Source: Rubrivivax sp.
GTDB taxonomy: Bacteria > Pseudomonadota > Gammaproteobacteria > Burkholderiales > Burkholderiaceae_C
DNA: 52,524 nt
NCBI GenBank assembly: GCA_030680415.1
Contig: JAUXVE010000140.1
Coordinates: 1 to 52,524 of the forward strand
Direction: 5' to 3'
Shown: piece after piece, positions 9,472 to 16,206 of the stretch
Layout: each line of letters starts with the position of its first letter
How positions within the stretch are numbered: position 1 is the stretch's first letter
Position numbers and translations under genes: made by a program
Notes under the pieces: generated by a model
What the model was told of the DNA's origin: nothing
The model's input: only the letters and a program-made list of their open reading frames with translations
Database searches by the model: none

Positions 9472-10347
9472 TCAGCGCGGCGCGGCCAGCTTGTCCTGGG
9501 TGTGGGTGTCGAAATCGGCGGCCTCATGGCGCTCGTGCAGCTGACTGGACGGCTGACCCCAGGTGCGGTTGACCATGCGGCCGCGCTGCACGGCCGGACG
9601 GCGGGCGATCTGGTCGGTCCAGCGCAGGACGTTGCTGTAGGCCTGGACCTGCAGGAACTCGCCGGCTTCGTAGAGCTGGCCCTTGACGAGGCTGCCGTAC
9701 CAGGGCCAGACCGCCATGTCGGCGATGGTGTAGTCGTCGCCCGCCAGATAGGGGCTCTCGGCGAGGCGATGGTCGAGCACGTCGAGCTGGCGCTTGACCT
9801 CCATCGCGTAGCGATCGATGGCGTATTCGATCTTGATCGGCGCGTAGGCGTAGAAGTGGCCGAAACCGCCGCCGAGATAGGGGGCGCTGCCCATCTGCCA
9901 GAACAGCCACGACAGGCACTCGGCGAGTGCGTCGCTGCTGGCCGGAAGAAAGGCGCCGAACTTCTCGGCCAGGTACAACAGGATCGCCCCGGACTCGAAC
10001 ACCCGGACCGGCGTCGGCCCGCTGCGGTCCCACAGCGCCGGGATCTTGGAGTTCGGGTTGACCGCGACGAAGCCGCTGCCGAACTGGTCGCCGTCGTTGA
10101 TCCGGATCAGCCAGGCGTCGTACTCTGCGCCGCCCAGGCCCAGCGCCAGCAGTTCCTCCAGCATCACCGTGACCTTGACGCCGTTCGGCGTGGCCAGCGA
10201 GTAGAGCTGCAGCGGATGGCGACCCACGGGCAGGTCCTTTTCGTGGGTCGGGCCCGCGGTCGGGCGGTTGATGTTCGCAAAGCGGCCGCCGCTTTCCTTC
10301 TTCCAGGACCAGACAGCCGGCGGCGTGTAGGCGGACGAATCGCTCAT
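9472..10347 (-). CDS. yghU: YghU-type glutathione transferase / disulfide-bond reductase
   Basis: The 291-residue product matches the YghU subfamily of nu-class glutathione transferases. It has the extended N-terminus (WSWKKESGGRFANINRPTAG), the domain entry HPLQLYSLATPNGVKVTVMLEE, the NPNSKIPALWD cis-Pro region, ESGAILLYLAEK, and C-terminal YTIADMAVWPWYG. Family members bind two glutathiones and reduce organic hydroperoxides and mixed disulfides. It precedes a second glutathione transferase gene, suggesting a small detoxification operon. The start at ATG 10347 preserves the family's long N-terminus. Confidence 0.92.
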   Translation of the reverse strand: MSDSSAYTPPAVWSWKKESGGRFANINRPTAGPTHEKDLPVGRHPLQLYSLATPNGVKVTVMLEELLALGLGGAEYDAWLIRINDGDQFGSGFVAVNPNSKIPALWDRSGPTPVRVFESGAILLYLAEKFGAFLPASSDALAECLSWLFWQMGSAPYLGGGFGHFYAYAPIKIEYAIDRYAMEVKRQLDVLDHRLAESPYLAGDDYTIADMAVWPWYGSLVKGQLYEAGEFLQVQAYSNVLRWTDQIARRPAVQRGRMVNRTWGQPSSQLHERHEAADFDTHTQDKLAAPR

Positions 10348-10477
10348 GCGGTGATCTCCAGACGCGGGGGCAGGTGCGCACGCCAGCTGTGCGACCGCTT
10401 CGGTGACGATGGTACGGACAATTCTTCGCGTCTGCGCCCTTCATCGTCGCGCTGTTCACCTGGGGTTGGCGACGACC

Positions 10478-10783
10478 TCACCCGGACGGCGTCGTCAGCG
10501 GACAGCCGCCGTTGAAGGTCTCCACCATGGCCTGCGCTCGCATGGTGATGGCGTGGAACGGACAGCTCACGGCGCACTGGCTGCAGCCCGTGCACCGGTC
10601 CGGCTCGTGTAGCACCGCGAACTTCACCCAGCGCACGGGCTCGAGGCTCAACAGGTGCAGCTCGCACGCGGCGACGCACCGGCCACAACCGGTGCAGCGG
10701 TGGCTGTCGATGCGCGGTCGACGACAGACGCGATCTCCACCGCCGCCGCCGGGCGGCAGCGCTGTGGCCGGTGCCGCCGCCAC
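10478..10783 (-). CDS. Small 2x[4Fe-4S] ferredoxin-like protein
   Basis: The roughly 101-residue product carries two bacterial-type ferredoxin motifs: CTGCGRCVAAC and CTGCSQCAVSC, each with the terminal Cys-His/Pro arrangement expected to bind a [4Fe-4S] cluster. It should be a soluble electron carrier. The start is uncertain: GTG 10783 gives a Gly-rich leader (PPGGGGGDRVCRRPRID) and the frame stays open much further upstream. The true start may lie nearer the first cluster. No obvious redox partner enzyme is adjacent. Confidence 0.72.
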   Translation of the reverse strand: MAAAPATALPPGGGGGDRVCRRPRIDSHRCTGCGRCVAACELHLLSLEPVRWVKFAVLHEPDRCTGCSQCAVSCPFHAITMRAQAMVETFNGGCPLTTPSG

Positions 10784-10835
10784 GACGGCGCGCGTCGTTG
10801 GGGTGGTGAGCTGACGGGTGCGCCGGGGCACTCGC

Positions 10836-11114
10836 CTACTCCGTTGGCCACTGGTCGAACGAGTCGAAGGCGCCCTCGCCGGCAAAGACGTCGACCACGG
10901 TGACCGCTGCCGACTTCGAGCCGCAGCGTGCCCACGCGACGATGCGGTCGACCGCTTCCGACGGGCCCGCCACCATGGCCTCGACCGATCCGTCGTGACG
11001 GTTGCGTACCCACCCGCGGATGCCCAGCCGCCGCGCCTCCTCAGCCATCGACCAGCGGTAGCCGACACCCTGGACCAAGCCTCGGATCTCGAGTCGCAGG
11101 ACGGTCTCAGCCAT
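10836..11114 (-). CDS. acyP: Acylphosphatase
   Basis: The 92-residue product contains the acylphosphatase signature GLVQGVGYRW, with the catalytic Arg near residue 22, and GWVRNRHDGSVEAMVAG, whose Asn is the second catalytic residue. It hydrolyses the carboxyl-phosphate bond of acyl phosphates. Length is typical for the family (about 90). I chose ATG 11114 rather than the one two codons upstream; both are possible. The C-terminus FDSFDQWPTE lacks nothing essential. Confidence 0.9.
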   Translation of the reverse strand: MAETVLRLEIRGLVQGVGYRWSMAEEARRLGIRGWVRNRHDGSVEAMVAGPSEAVDRIVAWARCGSKSAAVTVVDVFAGEGAFDSFDQWPTE

Positions 11115-11265
11115 GAACACTCGCGCTGGGCATGGGCGTCAGCGTAGCGGAAAAGGAGACGGTACCGGCTTGAATCGGGCCGAGCCGGTATGAGACCCAC
11201 GGGCCTGCGTTCGTGTGAGTGCGCCGAAGCGCACCCCGCTCTTGCGCACCTTCCCCATACCGCCA

Positions 11266-11299
11266 AGAAAAAAGCACCGGGCGTCTCCACCAGGTGCTT
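11266..11299 (-). terminator. Rho-independent terminator, original tRNA-Val terminator
   Basis: On the minus strand the stem AAGCACC/GGTGCTT is followed by a T-rich tract (A-run at 11266-11273 on this strand). It lies just beyond the truncated tRNA-Val 3' end at 11315, so it was probably the chromosomal terminator of tRNA-Val before the element split the gene. Confidence 0.75.
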
Positions 11300-11314
11300 G
11301 ATTCTTCTACCGAA

Positions 11315-11361
11315 TTTGGTAGGCGCGATTGGACTCGAACCAACGACCCCCACCATGTCAA
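11315..11361. repeat. attL: Left attachment site, truncated tRNA-Val 3' half
   Basis: These 47 bp are identical to 21753-21799. They contain the acceptor, T arm, variable loop and 3' anticodon arm of tRNA-Val through the whole anticodon loop. Identity stops at its 5' edge, where the sequence continues TGTAGGG instead of the tRNA's anticodon stem. This is the host's displaced tRNA end. Confidence 0.93.
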
Positions 11362-11446
11362 TGTAGGGAATAGCGTTTTCTGATGTTCACGAAAGTGCAC
11401 TCTACCTAGGTGACGTGTTCGCGCAGGTTCACGGAGGTGCGGTAAA

Positions 11447-11478
11447 GTATGGAAAGGTTTTCCATACTCCTTCCATAC
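11447..11478. repeat. Candidate integrase arm-type sites, left
   Basis: TTCCATAC occurs at 11460-11467 and 11471-11478 (11 bp apart, one helical turn), with an inverted copy GTATGGAA at 11447-11454. The same spaced pair occurs at the other end of the element (21680-21698). These look like arm-type binding sites of the tyrosine recombinase flanking the core site. Confidence 0.6.
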
Positions 11479-11504
11479 CAACGACCCCCACCGTGACCCC
11501 CACC

Positions 11505-12737
11505 ATGACCAAGATAGACACCGTAAGAGGACGCGACGCACTGACACCCCGCCGCGACCCGTACTGGCTGCGCCTGAGCCCTGGGTGCTACCTCGGCTTC
11601 CGGCGCATGACGGCAGCCAGCGCTGGCACATGGATCGCGCGGGCGCTGGACGACAACACCGGGAAGAAGCCGGCCCACGCCCTCGGTGAGTTTGCAGAGC
11701 TACCCGATAGCCAGCGATACAGCGCCGCGAAGGCTGCGGCCGAAACGTGGTTCACGCACCTAGGCAAGGGCGGCTGCGCCACGGCGACCACCATCAAAGT
11801 GGTGTGCGAGCGTTACGTCGAGCACCTACGCGCCACCAAACCGAAGACCACGCTCACGCCCTACGCGCTGGCAAGGAGGTCAGCCAAGGGCAAGACGGCG
11901 GCCGACATCGTGCCTGCAGCGGAGGATGCCGCCGCCCGGTTCAAGACCTACGTGCTCGACGACAAGAAGCTGGCCGCGACCGACATCGCCAAGCTCACGC
12001 CGGCCATGCTGGATGCGTGGCGCAAGCGGCTGCAGGCCACGCCTACCCGCAGCGGCGGGAACCGGGGCGAGACCCGCACGGCGAGCACGCTCAACCGCGA
12101 CATGGCGTGCTTCCGTGCCGCGCTGAATCTTGCGTACACCGACGGCCTGGTGACATCCGACTTCGCGTGGCGCGGCAAGCTGCTGCCGATCAAGGACGCC
12201 GACAAGCGGCGCGAGCTGTACCTCGACAAGGACCAGCGGCGCAAGTTCATTGAGAAGGCGCCGGCCGACATGGCGCTGTTCCTTAAAGGCCTGTCCCTGC
12301 TGCCGCTGCGCCCCGGCGCCCTGGCCGCGCTCACGGTCGGCAACTTCGACAAGCGATTGAGCGTGCTCTTCGTCGGCGTGGACAAGGCCGGCCGCGACCG
12401 CAAGCTCAAGCTGCCGAAGGACACCGCCGAATTCTTCGATGCCGCTGCGAAGGGCAAGCTGCCGGGCGCGCCGCTACTGGCCAGGGCCGACGGCCGGGCC
12501 TGGGACAAGGACTCCTGGAAATGGCCCGTGAAGGCCGCTGTCGAGGCCGCCAAGCTGCCCGACGGCACGACGGCCTACACCCTGCGCCACTCGACCATCA
12601 GCGACCTGGTGCACGGTGGCCTGGACCTGCTGACGGTGGCGCAGATCAGCGGCACGTCGGTACGGATGATCGAACAGCACTACGGCCACCTGCGTGGCGA
12701 CGTGGCCGCCGACGCGCTGGCGAAGCTGGCACTGTGA
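11505..12737 (+). CDS. int: Tyrosine recombinase, site-specific integrase
   Basis: The 410-residue product starts MTKIDTVRGRDALTPRRDPYW, typical of a family of phage and island integrases. The N-terminal region should bind arm sites, and the middle (residues 90-200) is the SAM-like core-binding domain. The catalytic domain shows the first Arg in LPLRPGALAAL (near 268), a basic hairpin KAGRDRKLKLPKD, the LRH box in YTLRHSTISDLV (Tyr replaces the first His) and the nucleophilic Tyr in EQHYGHL (near 392). It lies 140 bp inside the left attachment site, as expected for the enzyme that recombines at tRNA-Val. The frame is open to 11415, but that extension overlaps the arm repeats; I chose ATG 11505 by family N-terminus. 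Excision is probably assisted by the AlpA-like protein at 13338. Confidence 0.93.
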   Translation: MTKIDTVRGRDALTPRRDPYWLRLSPGCYLGFRRMTAASAGTWIARALDDNTGKKPAHALGEFAELPDSQRYSAAKAAAETWFTHLGKGGCATATTIKVVCERYVEHLRATKPKTTLTPYALARRSAKGKTAADIVPAAEDAAARFKTYVLDDKKLAATDIAKLTPAMLDAWRKRLQATPTRSGGNRGETRTASTLNRDMACFRAALNLAYTDGLVTSDFAWRGKLLPIKDADKRRELYLDKDQRRKFIEKAPADMALFLKGLSLLPLRPGALAALTVGNFDKRLSVLFVGVDKAGRDRKLKLPKDTAEFFDAAAKGKLPGAPLLARADGRAWDKDSWKWPVKAAVEAAKLPDGTTAYTLRHSTISDLVHGGLDLLTVAQISGTSVRMIEQHYGHLRGDVAADALAKLAL

Positions 12738-12748
12738 AGGGGAGTGAC

Positions 12749-13243
12749 ATGGAAGAGATCGACCTGAGCGACCTCGCGTTCGACTTCGAAGACTACTTCG
12801 AGCGCCATCGTCGTGGTGAGATGTCGGACGAAGAGAGAGAAGAGTTCGACGCCCGCGTCATTGGCATCTTCTGTCGCCGCATGCTGATGACGGCGAATGC
12901 CGACGGGCACTGGAACGAATGGGAGAACTTTGCCGCGTATCACCTGGCAAAGAAGCTCCGCATGGTCATCGGCGGCGTGCCCTGGCGGAAGTCCATTCGC
13001 CTGCCATTCGAGTGGGGCACATATGAATCCGACTACAGCCGCACGGACCAGCGGGCCATTGAAATCTTTTGCGCCATTCGCAACTCGCTACAGGACAACC
13101 CCGACGGCGCAGTAACAGACCTGATCAGCACGCAGGCTGCCGAGCACTGCGTTTCATTCGAGACTGCACGCGCAGACTACTACCGCGTGAAATTGGCCTT
13201 CGACAATGGCGTCGGCTTCAAGCCGTTTCTAAAATTCGACTGA
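12749..13243 (+). CDS. Hypothetical protein of the satellite
   Basis: The 164-residue product begins 12 bp after the integrase stop behind GGGGAGTG, a good ribosome site. It is acidic at the N-terminus (MEEIDLSDLAFDFEDYFERH) and moderately aromatic, with no signal peptide or membrane segment. I do not recognise a domain. GC content is slightly lower than in the host genes, consistent with acquisition. Its position between integrase and the AlpA-like gene suggests an early or accessory role. Confidence 0.75.
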   Translation: MEEIDLSDLAFDFEDYFERHRRGEMSDEEREEFDARVIGIFCRRMLMTANADGHWNEWENFAAYHLAKKLRMVIGGVPWRKSIRLPFEWGTYESDYSRTDQRAIEIFCAIRNSLQDNPDGAVTDLISTQAAEHCVSFETARADYYRVKLAFDNGVGFKPFLKFD

Positions 13244-13337
13244 AGATTCAGAAAGACTTGCACAGCGCAGCTTCCTAAACTTGCGGCACACGTTCATTAG
13301 GACGTGAGTTAACACCGCAACGAAAGGAAGTGCGCTA

Positions 13338-13565
13338 ATGAATAAGTTCGCCATCGGCCACGGATACACCCCGCAGGCCGCCTACACCATCGCCGAGTTC
13401 TGCGATGCCCACCGCATCAGCAGGACGCACCTGCACAACCTGATGAAAGCCGGCCACGGCCCGCGCATCATGAAGGTCGGCCGCCGTGTGCTGATCTCGC
13501 CCGAGGCCGCCGCCGACTGGCGCCGCCAGCTTGAGCAGGAGACCACGCCAGCCCTGTGCGCGTAG
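13338..13565 (+). CDS. AlpA-like / excisionase-type helix-turn-helix protein
   Basis: The 75-residue product has a MerR-like winged-helix fold typical of AlpA and excisionases: YTIAEFCDAHRISRTHLHNLMKAGHGPRIMKVGRRVLISPEAAADW. A Shine-Dalgarno AAAGGAAG precedes ATG 13338. In P4-like satellites and Gram-negative phage-inducible islands, AlpA is the transcriptional switch for integrase/excision and replication genes. Here it is the only recognisable regulator in the element, so it probably controls induction. It begins 94 bp after the preceding gene, leaving room for its own promoter. Confidence 0.82.
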   Translation: MNKFAIGHGYTPQAAYTIAEFCDAHRISRTHLHNLMKAGHGPRIMKVGRRVLISPEAAADWRRQLEQETTPALCA

Positions 13566-13577
13566 GAGGTGGCACCC

Positions 13578-13751
13578 ATGACCACCACCAAGACCGACGC
13601 CACCCGCGTGGCATACGCGGCGCTGGCCGGCTTCGAGCTCCGCAAGCTCGCCGACGGCCGCTGGCTGATCTCGAAATGGAACCTGCACCGCGAGATCGCC
13701 ACCGACGCCGAGCTCGACGAGTTCCTGCAGCGTGTGGGGGCTGCATCTTGA
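13578..13751 (+). CDS. Small hypothetical protein of the satellite
   Basis: The 57-residue product starts at ATG 13578, 7 bp after a strong AGGAGGT ribosome site that lies at the end of the AlpA-like gene. No domain is recognised. Its stop overlaps the TTG start of the Toprim protein (TTGA), indicating translational coupling. The pattern ELRKLADGRWLISKWNLHREI is compatible with a small beta-rich accessory protein. Confidence 0.7.
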   Translation: MTTTKTDATRVAYAALAGFELRKLADGRWLISKWNLHREIATDAELDEFLQRVGAAS

Positions 13752-14698
13752 GCGCCACCACCACCACGCTGTCGGCCGAAGAGCAAATTCCGACAGGTCA
13801 GGAATTGCCTCGTCGTCGCGGCAGGGCGCCTGAGACTCTGCGCCTAGAGCAGGCCATCGTCAGCATCGTTGACGCGCGCCACCCGATCACGGTGCGCGGC
13901 GTCTGCTACGCGCTGTTCACGATGCCGCTGATCCCCGACATGAGCGTCAACAGCACCGGGAAGATCAGCCGCGTGATGACGGACATGCGCGAGCGCGACG
14001 AGCTCGACTGGACACTCATCGTGGACGGCTCGCGCGCCGTGGATCGGGTCAATCTGTGGAGCGACCCCGACGAGATCATCAAGAGCTCGGTAGACGGCTA
14101 TCGGCGCGACTACTGGCAGGACCAGCCGACGCTGGTGGAGGTGTGGAGCGAGAAGTCCACGATACAAGGCGTGCTCGCGCCGGTGCTCGACGAGCTAGGC
14201 ATCACCTTCCGGGTGATGAAGGGCTTCGGCAGCTTCACCGCCGTGCGCCAGGCCGCCGAGGACTCGATGGACTTGCCCGACGACCGCGAGGCTGTGGCGC
14301 TGTACGTCGGCGACTGGGACCCGAGCGGCCTCTACATGAGCGAGGTTGACCTGCCGCGCCGCCTGGCCCGCTACGGCTCGATGTGGTCCTTCCGGCGCAT
14401 CGCAATTACCCACGACGATCTGGCCGGCCTGCCGCACTTCGACACCGCGAGCAAGTCCGGCGACGTGCGATTCAAGTGGTATCTGGAGAACACCACCGCC
14501 GACCCGAGCAAGTCCTGGGAGCTCGACGCGATGAACCCCAACGACCTGCGCGAACGCGTCCGGGCCGAGATCGAGAAGTACATCGACAAGGACGCCTGGC
14601 AGCACGCGCTGATGATCGAGAAGGCCGAGGTCGCGTCGATGAAGGTCTTTCACAAGGCGTGGACTAACCACCTCGCTGGCCGGGTGCGCGGTGGCTAA
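13748..14698 (+). CDS. Spo11/TopoVI-A-like protein with Toprim domain
   Basis: The 316-residue product is predicted to start at TTG 13748, coupled to the preceding gene. Residues 35-105 look like the winged-helix part of Spo11/TopoVI-A-like proteins (ITVRGVCYALF, then SRVMTDMRERDELDW). Residues 135-230 look like a Toprim fold: an acidic strand VEVWSEKSTIQGVLAPV and, about 65 residues later, ALYVGDWDPSGLYMSEVDLP, giving the Glu and DxD residues that bind metal. Tyr in the VCYALF segment occupies the place of the catalytic Tyr of Spo11-type enzymes (inference). Such proteins may cleave, nick or bind DNA during replication; no partner TopoVI-B is present. It is adjacent to the replication-like gene. 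A primase-like or stand-alone Toprim role is an alternative. Confidence 0.6.
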   Translation: MSATTTTLSAEEQIPTGQELPRRRGRAPETLRLEQAIVSIVDARHPITVRGVCYALFTMPLIPDMSVNSTGKISRVMTDMRERDELDWTLIVDGSRAVDRVNLWSDPDEIIKSSVDGYRRDYWQDQPTLVEVWSEKSTIQGVLAPVLDELGITFRVMKGFGSFTAVRQAAEDSMDLPDDREAVALYVGDWDPSGLYMSEVDLPRRLARYGSMWSFRRIAITHDDLAGLPHFDTASKSGDVRFKWYLENTTADPSKSWELDAMNPNDLRERVRAEIEKYIDKDAWQHALMIEKAEVASMKVFHKAWTNHLAGRVRGG

Positions 14699-15335
14699 CG
14701 GTCGCAACACCGGCCGTAGGCGCGATTCAGGGCGCGATGGCGGCCCGTTCGTGGCGTTGCCCTATGTCGTGCTCGACTGCCCCGCCTACAGCCGCCTATC
14801 GCATCCTGCACGCGCCCTGCTGCTGGAGGTGGCCCGCCAGTGCAAAGCTGACGACAACGGGCGTTTGCTCCTATCGCGTCCGCACCTGGCGGCACGCGGC
14901 TGGAAGTCGGCCGACGTGATCCAGCGCGCGAAATTGGAGCTCATCAACGCCGGCTTCATCTTCGAGACCGTGAAGGGCCATCGTCCCAACAAGGCGTCGT
15001 GGTACGCGATCACCTGGCACAAGCTGGGCAAGATCGCCGGCTTCGATCCCGGCGCCGACAAGGCCTTCGAGCAGGGCGCCTACAGGCGCGACGTGCCGCT
15101 GATTCAGCCGAAGACGTTACGCGGAAGCCAGCCAAAGGCCCCATTTCAAAACACATCGCTTAGTCCGTCTAACGGACAAGGGAAGGCCTTAATAGGTCCG
15201 TTAGACGGACAAGAGAGACCGCCGCCTTGTCCGTCTAACGGACCTATCCGGGGTGTTTTGACCCCTTCTCCTTGTCCGTCTAACGGACACCCTCTAGATA
15301 TGCCATCTGCTGTTGCAGTTCAACCGACTCTTTGA
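14691..15335 (+). CDS. Replication initiator-like winged-helix protein
   Basis: The 214-residue product overlaps the Toprim gene by 8 bp. Residues 20-110 form a helix-turn-helix/winged-helix domain of the phage replication type (FVALPYVVLDCPAYSRLSHPARALLLEVA, LSRPHLAARGWKS, INAGFIFETVKGHRPNKASWYAITW). The C-terminal 60 residues are Pro/Ser-rich and low in complexity; there the DNA carries four copies of a palindromic 15-mer (see the repeat at 15163-15288). A winged-helix initiator whose gene contains its own iterons mirrors phage lambda O and the lambda origin. No helicase or primase gene accompanies it, so host or helper replication proteins would be needed. The family identification is from fold pattern and context. 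Confidence 0.62.
   Translation: MANGRNTGRRRDSGRDGGPFVALPYVVLDCPAYSRLSHPARALLLEVARQCKADDNGRLLLSRPHLAARGWKSADVIQRAKLELINAGFIFETVKGHRPNKASWYAITWHKLGKIAGFDPGADKAFEQGAYRRDVPLIQPKTLRGSQPKAPFQNTSLSPSNGQGKALIGPLDGQERPPPCPSNGPIRGVLTPSPCPSNGHPLDMPSAVAVQPTL
15163..15288. repeat. Four palindromic iterons, candidate replication origin
   Basis: The 15-mer GTCCGTCTAACGGAC occurs at 15163-15177, 15229-15243 and 15274-15288, and as its exact reverse complement at 15196-15210. Each has 6-bp inverted arms (GTCCGT/ACGGAC) around CTA or TAG. Start-to-start distances are 33, 33 and 45 bp, close to whole helical turns, so bound protein would sit on one DNA face. All lie in the 3' end of the initiator-like gene. 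They are best explained as binding sites defining an origin or an autoregulatory site. Confidence 0.8.
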
Positions 15336-15349
15336 AGGACGACGACGAC

Positions 15350-15766
15350 ATGAACGACCATCACATCCCCGAGCTCAAGATCGAGCGGCTCGACGACGAC
15401 GACGATTCGCTGATCCTGCTGGAGCAAGACGCGGGCGGCAACATTGACCGTGTTGCGATACACCCGGTTCACCTGCGCTTCATGGCAGAGCAGTTCGGCC
15501 TGGTAGCTGCGAGCGACCCGCAGGCGCACAAGACCATCTCCTCGCTGATGCGGCGCCTTCGTGTGCTGCGTGAGCGCATCGACCACCTGGCCGATTACCT
15601 CGCCTTGCACAGCGACCACGAGCACGCCGACCTGATCTATGAAACCACATACGCGGCGGCGACGGCGGAAATAGCGTTCGAGTTCGTCGCCGACTTTGAC
15701 GAGCCGGCACCACCGGACAACCGCGGCACAAATCCGGTGCCCACCCAATTGGAGCTGATTCCATGA
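15350..15766 (+). CDS. Hypothetical acidic protein of the satellite
   Basis: The 138-residue product is behind AAGGA at 15335-15339. It is acidic and likely helical (MAEQFGLVAAS through LIYETTYAAATAEIAFEF). A coiled-coil-like stretch occurs at residues 60-100. No domain is recognised. Its stop overlaps the next start (ATGA). An upstream TTG at 15332 would add six residues, but the ribosome site favours ATG 15350. Confidence 0.65.
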   Translation: MNDHHIPELKIERLDDDDDSLILLEQDAGGNIDRVAIHPVHLRFMAEQFGLVAASDPQAHKTISSLMRRLRVLRERIDHLADYLALHSDHEHADLIYETTYAAATAEIAFEFVADFDEPAPPDNRGTNPVPTQLELIP

Positions 15767-16032
15767 ACACCGACACGACCATCATCGACGCCTTCCTCGG
15801 CGCCACCGGCAGCGTGATCGACGACGCCATCGCCAGCATAAGGGCCGAAGACGTGCAGACATGGGCCGCCACCGTGATGGCGCTGCAGGCCGGCGCACCC
15901 CTGACCGTAGCCACGACCATCGTGCTGGGCGGCCGGGTCTCCATTGAAGTGACCATCGCCGCGCCCAACGGCACGACGGCGCTGCTGGCGAAGATCGAGA
16001 TGCAGAGTAGAGACACCCCGACGGCGCATTAG
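15763..16032 (+). CDS. Hypothetical small protein of the satellite
   Basis: The 89-residue product overlaps the previous gene by 4 bp (ATGA). It has Thr/Ala/Val-rich alternating residues (LTVATTIVLGGRVSIEVTIAAP), suggesting beta structure, and no signal peptide. I do not recognise it. It is the last gene before the 174-bp gap that separates the early genes from the capsid block. Confidence 0.65.
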   Translation: MNTDTTIIDAFLGATGSVIDDAIASIRAEDVQTWAATVMALQAGAPLTVATTIVLGGRVSIEVTIAAPNGTTALLAKIEMQSRDTPTAH

Positions 16033-16043
16033 CCTCGGGAACC

Positions 16044-16061
16044 TTCTGCAAATCTGCAGAA
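16044..16061. promoter_or_regulatory. Inverted repeat before the capsid block
   Basis: TTCTGCA-AATC-TGCAGAA is a perfect 7-bp-arm palindrome at the start of the only sizeable intergenic gap inside the element (16033-16206). It could be an operator for late-gene control or the stem of a terminator ending the early operon; no T-run follows, so an operator is more likely. Confidence 0.4.
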
Positions 16062-16206
16062 TGTCTCGCAGGCCACGCGGAGAACACGATTCCCTAACGA
16101 TCAATTGACCGCCAGTGTTCGCCGATGTACGAAGTGAAGTTAACGCCTTCCGCTAATGCGCCTAATGCGGTACACGTCGGCTACTTCAATCAATCGGTGC
16201 CCTTCG

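Noticed and set aside
11315..11361. A second tRNA-Val gene at the left boundary
   Set aside because: Only the 3' half is present; the 5' acceptor strand and D arm are missing, so it is an attachment-site remnant.
15163..15288. CRISPR array
   Set aside because: The repeats are 15-bp palindromes inside a coding gene, spacing is 18-30 bp, and there are no cas genes.
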